Assembly: GCA_934617425.1 (NCBI GenBank)
Contig: CAKTUD010000007.1
Location: 1 to 64,000, forward strand
Direction: 5' to 3'
Source: an uncultured Eggerthellaceae bacterium
Lineage (GTDB): Bacteria; Actinomycetota; Coriobacteriia; Coriobacteriales; Eggerthellaceae
Length of the DNA stretch: 64,000 bases
Of this stretch, positions 62,786 through 64,000 are shown piece after piece (position 1 is the first letter of the stretch; the number at the start of each line of letters is the position of its first letter). Under the pieces are notes generated by a model, which saw only the letters and a list, made by a program, of their open reading frames with translations, was not told where the DNA came from and did not search any database. The position numbers and the translations under genes are program-made.

Positions 62786-63853
62786 ATGAGACAACAAAAA
62801 AGAAATTACTGGATGGATTTGCTGAATGTCATCGCATGTTTCGCGGTGGTGGTTCTGCACTGCACAACCGTCGTTTTTCTAAATCAAGGCGACAAGACAT
62901 GGACAGCATCGGTCATCTTACAGTGCCTTTGCATTTTTGCTGTTCCCGTTTTCTTCATGATAAGCGGGGCAAATTTACTTGGTTATCGACAGCGTTATGA
63001 CACCAAAACTTTTTTCAAAAAGAGATTCCGCAGGGTCGTCTTCACCCTAGTTGCGGCAAGCGTCGTCGTTTATCTTGCCACGCCTGCAATGCATATTGCC
63101 CTTGGTTTCACCCCCCCCTATATGCCTAGCTTCAGTAACTTCGTCTATGGCTTTTTCCATAACGAAATTTGCAGCGTCTACTGGTTTTTCTACGCTATCC
63201 TGATTCTCTATCTGGTCACACCGATTTTTTCGTTAATCGTTGACAACAAGAGAGTCCTTGAGTATGCCTTGATGCTCTGTATTGCTTCCAGCATGGTCAT
63301 TCCTCTGATCGAGCGTTATTCCCCCGATTCCACCTTTCTCGAGCTGTTTACAATTCCCTATCTTGGCTCTTGGCTCACCTATTATCTTCTTGGCTACTAC
63401 CTCGTACGTCACAACAAGCTTGAACGTGTTTCTTCGTGGAAGATTTGTCTACTTGCGGCGATTACAATGCTGATGATGATCATCCTGACGTTTCGCACCA
63501 ATCTCCCGCACACCGTCGCCTCCGGAGCTTTCCTAGACTACGACAGCTTCTATGCAAATGCGGGGAATCTTCTCGCGCTAATCTATGCATCAAGTCTCTT
63601 CATTTTGGCATCACGCCGCAACGATGCCGTTGAAAACTCACGCCTCTACCCCGTAATCAGAAAATTATCCGGACTCAGCCTTGGCGTATACGCGATTCAC
63701 ATTCTGGTTATCGATTTCCTCGACATGTTTATAGCTCATAGGCTTTTATGGGACGTTGGCATTAGACCATTCGCCGTGTTCGCCATCTCGTTACTTCTTA
63801 CATTTGCCGGAAAACAGCTAATGGCTGTCTTTCGCTCATTGAAGACAAGGTAA
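62786..63853 (+). CDS. Membrane acyltransferase (acyltransferase 3/OafA family)
   Basis: 355 residues with about ten helices. YWMDLLNVIACFAVVVLHCT gives the family's catalytic His, and VFFMISGANLLG, YWFFYAILILYLVTP and GLSLGVYAIHILVIDFLDMF are typical of PF01757. It likely O-acetylates or otherwise acylates the surface polysaccharide. It diverges from glf across 245 bases, and a hairpin follows. Confidence 0.9.
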   Translation: MRQQKRNYWMDLLNVIACFAVVVLHCTTVVFLNQGDKTWTASVILQCLCIFAVPVFFMISGANLLGYRQRYDTKTFFKKRFRRVVFTLVAASVVVYLATPAMHIALGFTPPYMPSFSNFVYGFFHNEICSVYWFFYAILILYLVTPIFSLIVDNKRVLEYALMLCIASSMVIPLIERYSPDSTFLELFTIPYLGSWLTYYLLGYYLVRHNKLERVSSWKICLLAAITMLMMIILTFRTNLPHTVASGAFLDYDSFYANAGNLLALIYASSLFILASRRNDAVENSRLYPVIRKLSGLSLGVYAIHILVIDFLDMFIAHRLLWDVGIRPFAVFAISLLLTFAGKQLMAVFRSLKTR

Positions 63854-63856
63854 AAA

Positions 63857-63888
63857 GATTGGGCGAGCATTATAATGCTCGCCCAATC
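63857..63888 (-). terminator. Perfect palindrome with minus-strand U-run
   Basis: A 32-bp perfect palindrome (GATTGGGCGAGCATTA and its complement). On the minus strand TTTTT follows it, fitting a terminator for the gene entering from the right; on the plus strand the acyltransferase ends four bases before it. Confidence 0.7.
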
Positions 63889-63912
63889 AAAACTCCTTCA
63901 TTTATAACCAAT

Positions 63913-64000
63913 CTATCTCCTTCCGCGAACGGCTCTACCAAGCGATTTCAATACCTCGCGTCGTGCCGTCCCGAACGGAGCTATCGGATCGATTATTTTT
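63913..64000 (-). CDS. C-terminus of a gene entering from the right edge
   Basis: The last 28 residues read IDPIAPFGTARREVLKSLGR then AVRGRR with a TAG stop at 63913-63915. The phrase P-x-GT-x-RR is often found at the end of cell-surface glycosyltransferases or rhamnan-synthesis proteins in Coriobacteriia and Firmicutes, which fits the locus. Too short to assign. Confidence 0.5.
   Translation of the reverse strand, partial: KIIDPIAPFGTARREVLKSLGRAVRGRR

Overview
The window looks like the chromosome of a Gram-positive, high-GC gut or oral anaerobe of the Coriobacteriia, most likely Eggerthellaceae. Supporting signs are a fused MFS-type membrane domain plus LuxR regulator, two surface proteins with variant sortase signals ending in TGD, lipoprotein-anchored ABC uptake systems without TonB, flavodiiron protein and rubrerythrin for oxygen defence, a bile salt hydrolase, meso-diaminopimelate dehydrogenase, and a teichoic-acid-like envelope cluster. 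The family assignment is an inference from gene content, not from a marker gene. No rRNA, tRNA or CRISPR array was seen.

Layout. 1-8220 is a decayed accessory region: a broken DUF262 (GmrSD-type) gene, a large beta-helix surface protein, a YbaN-family membrane protein, a frameshifted LysR regulator, and a prophage relic (tail protein with a frameshift, XhlA-like and holin-like genes). The relic is split by an oppositely oriented gene with its own promoter. That gene encodes an unusual protein combining a DEDDh exonuclease, a PD-(D/E)XK-like nuclease and two zinc ribbons. 8285-17476 holds a flavin reductase/HxlR pair, a zinc uptake operon with its Fur-family regulator, an iron/heme/cobalamin-type ABC operon ending in a methyltransferase, a nitroreductase-like relic (NimA type), and a vestigial second copy of the flavin reductase/HxlR intergenic region from which both genes are gone.

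17708-33782 is mostly housekeeping and stress metabolism: flavodiiron protein, HdeD-like protein, MFS exporter plus adenine deaminase, Ddh, PAP2 phosphatase, bile salt hydrolase, a GGDEF protein, peptide release factor 3, a ClC channel with a K+ channel, TetR, rubrerythrin and a LOG-family protein. 33786-38353 is a self-contained unit: a 1307-residue surface adhesin followed by a TetR regulator, with a TetR-type palindrome in the promoter. 38407-48356 carries a D-2-hydroxyacid dehydrogenase, endonuclease IV, a PfoR-type transporter with NiaR, a BASS-family transporter, paired CrcB fluoride channels, a PNPOx-like protein, a 27-residue membrane peptide, the MFS-LuxR regulator and a Pit phosphate transporter.

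48710-64000 is an envelope polysaccharide/teichoic-acid region. It has an ABC-2 exporter pair, several glycosyltransferases, a LicC-LicA fusion (phosphocholine activation and choline kinase), DUF2304, a YidC-like domain fused to a TagF-like glycerophosphotransferase, a sulfatase-fold (LTA-synthase-like) membrane enzyme, UDP-galactopyranose mutase and an acyltransferase. Together these suggest a galactofuranose-containing, acylated, phosphodiester-linked surface polymer that may carry phosphocholine. A HipA-like relic with an internal amber codon and a 171-bp nested palindromic element lie inside this region.
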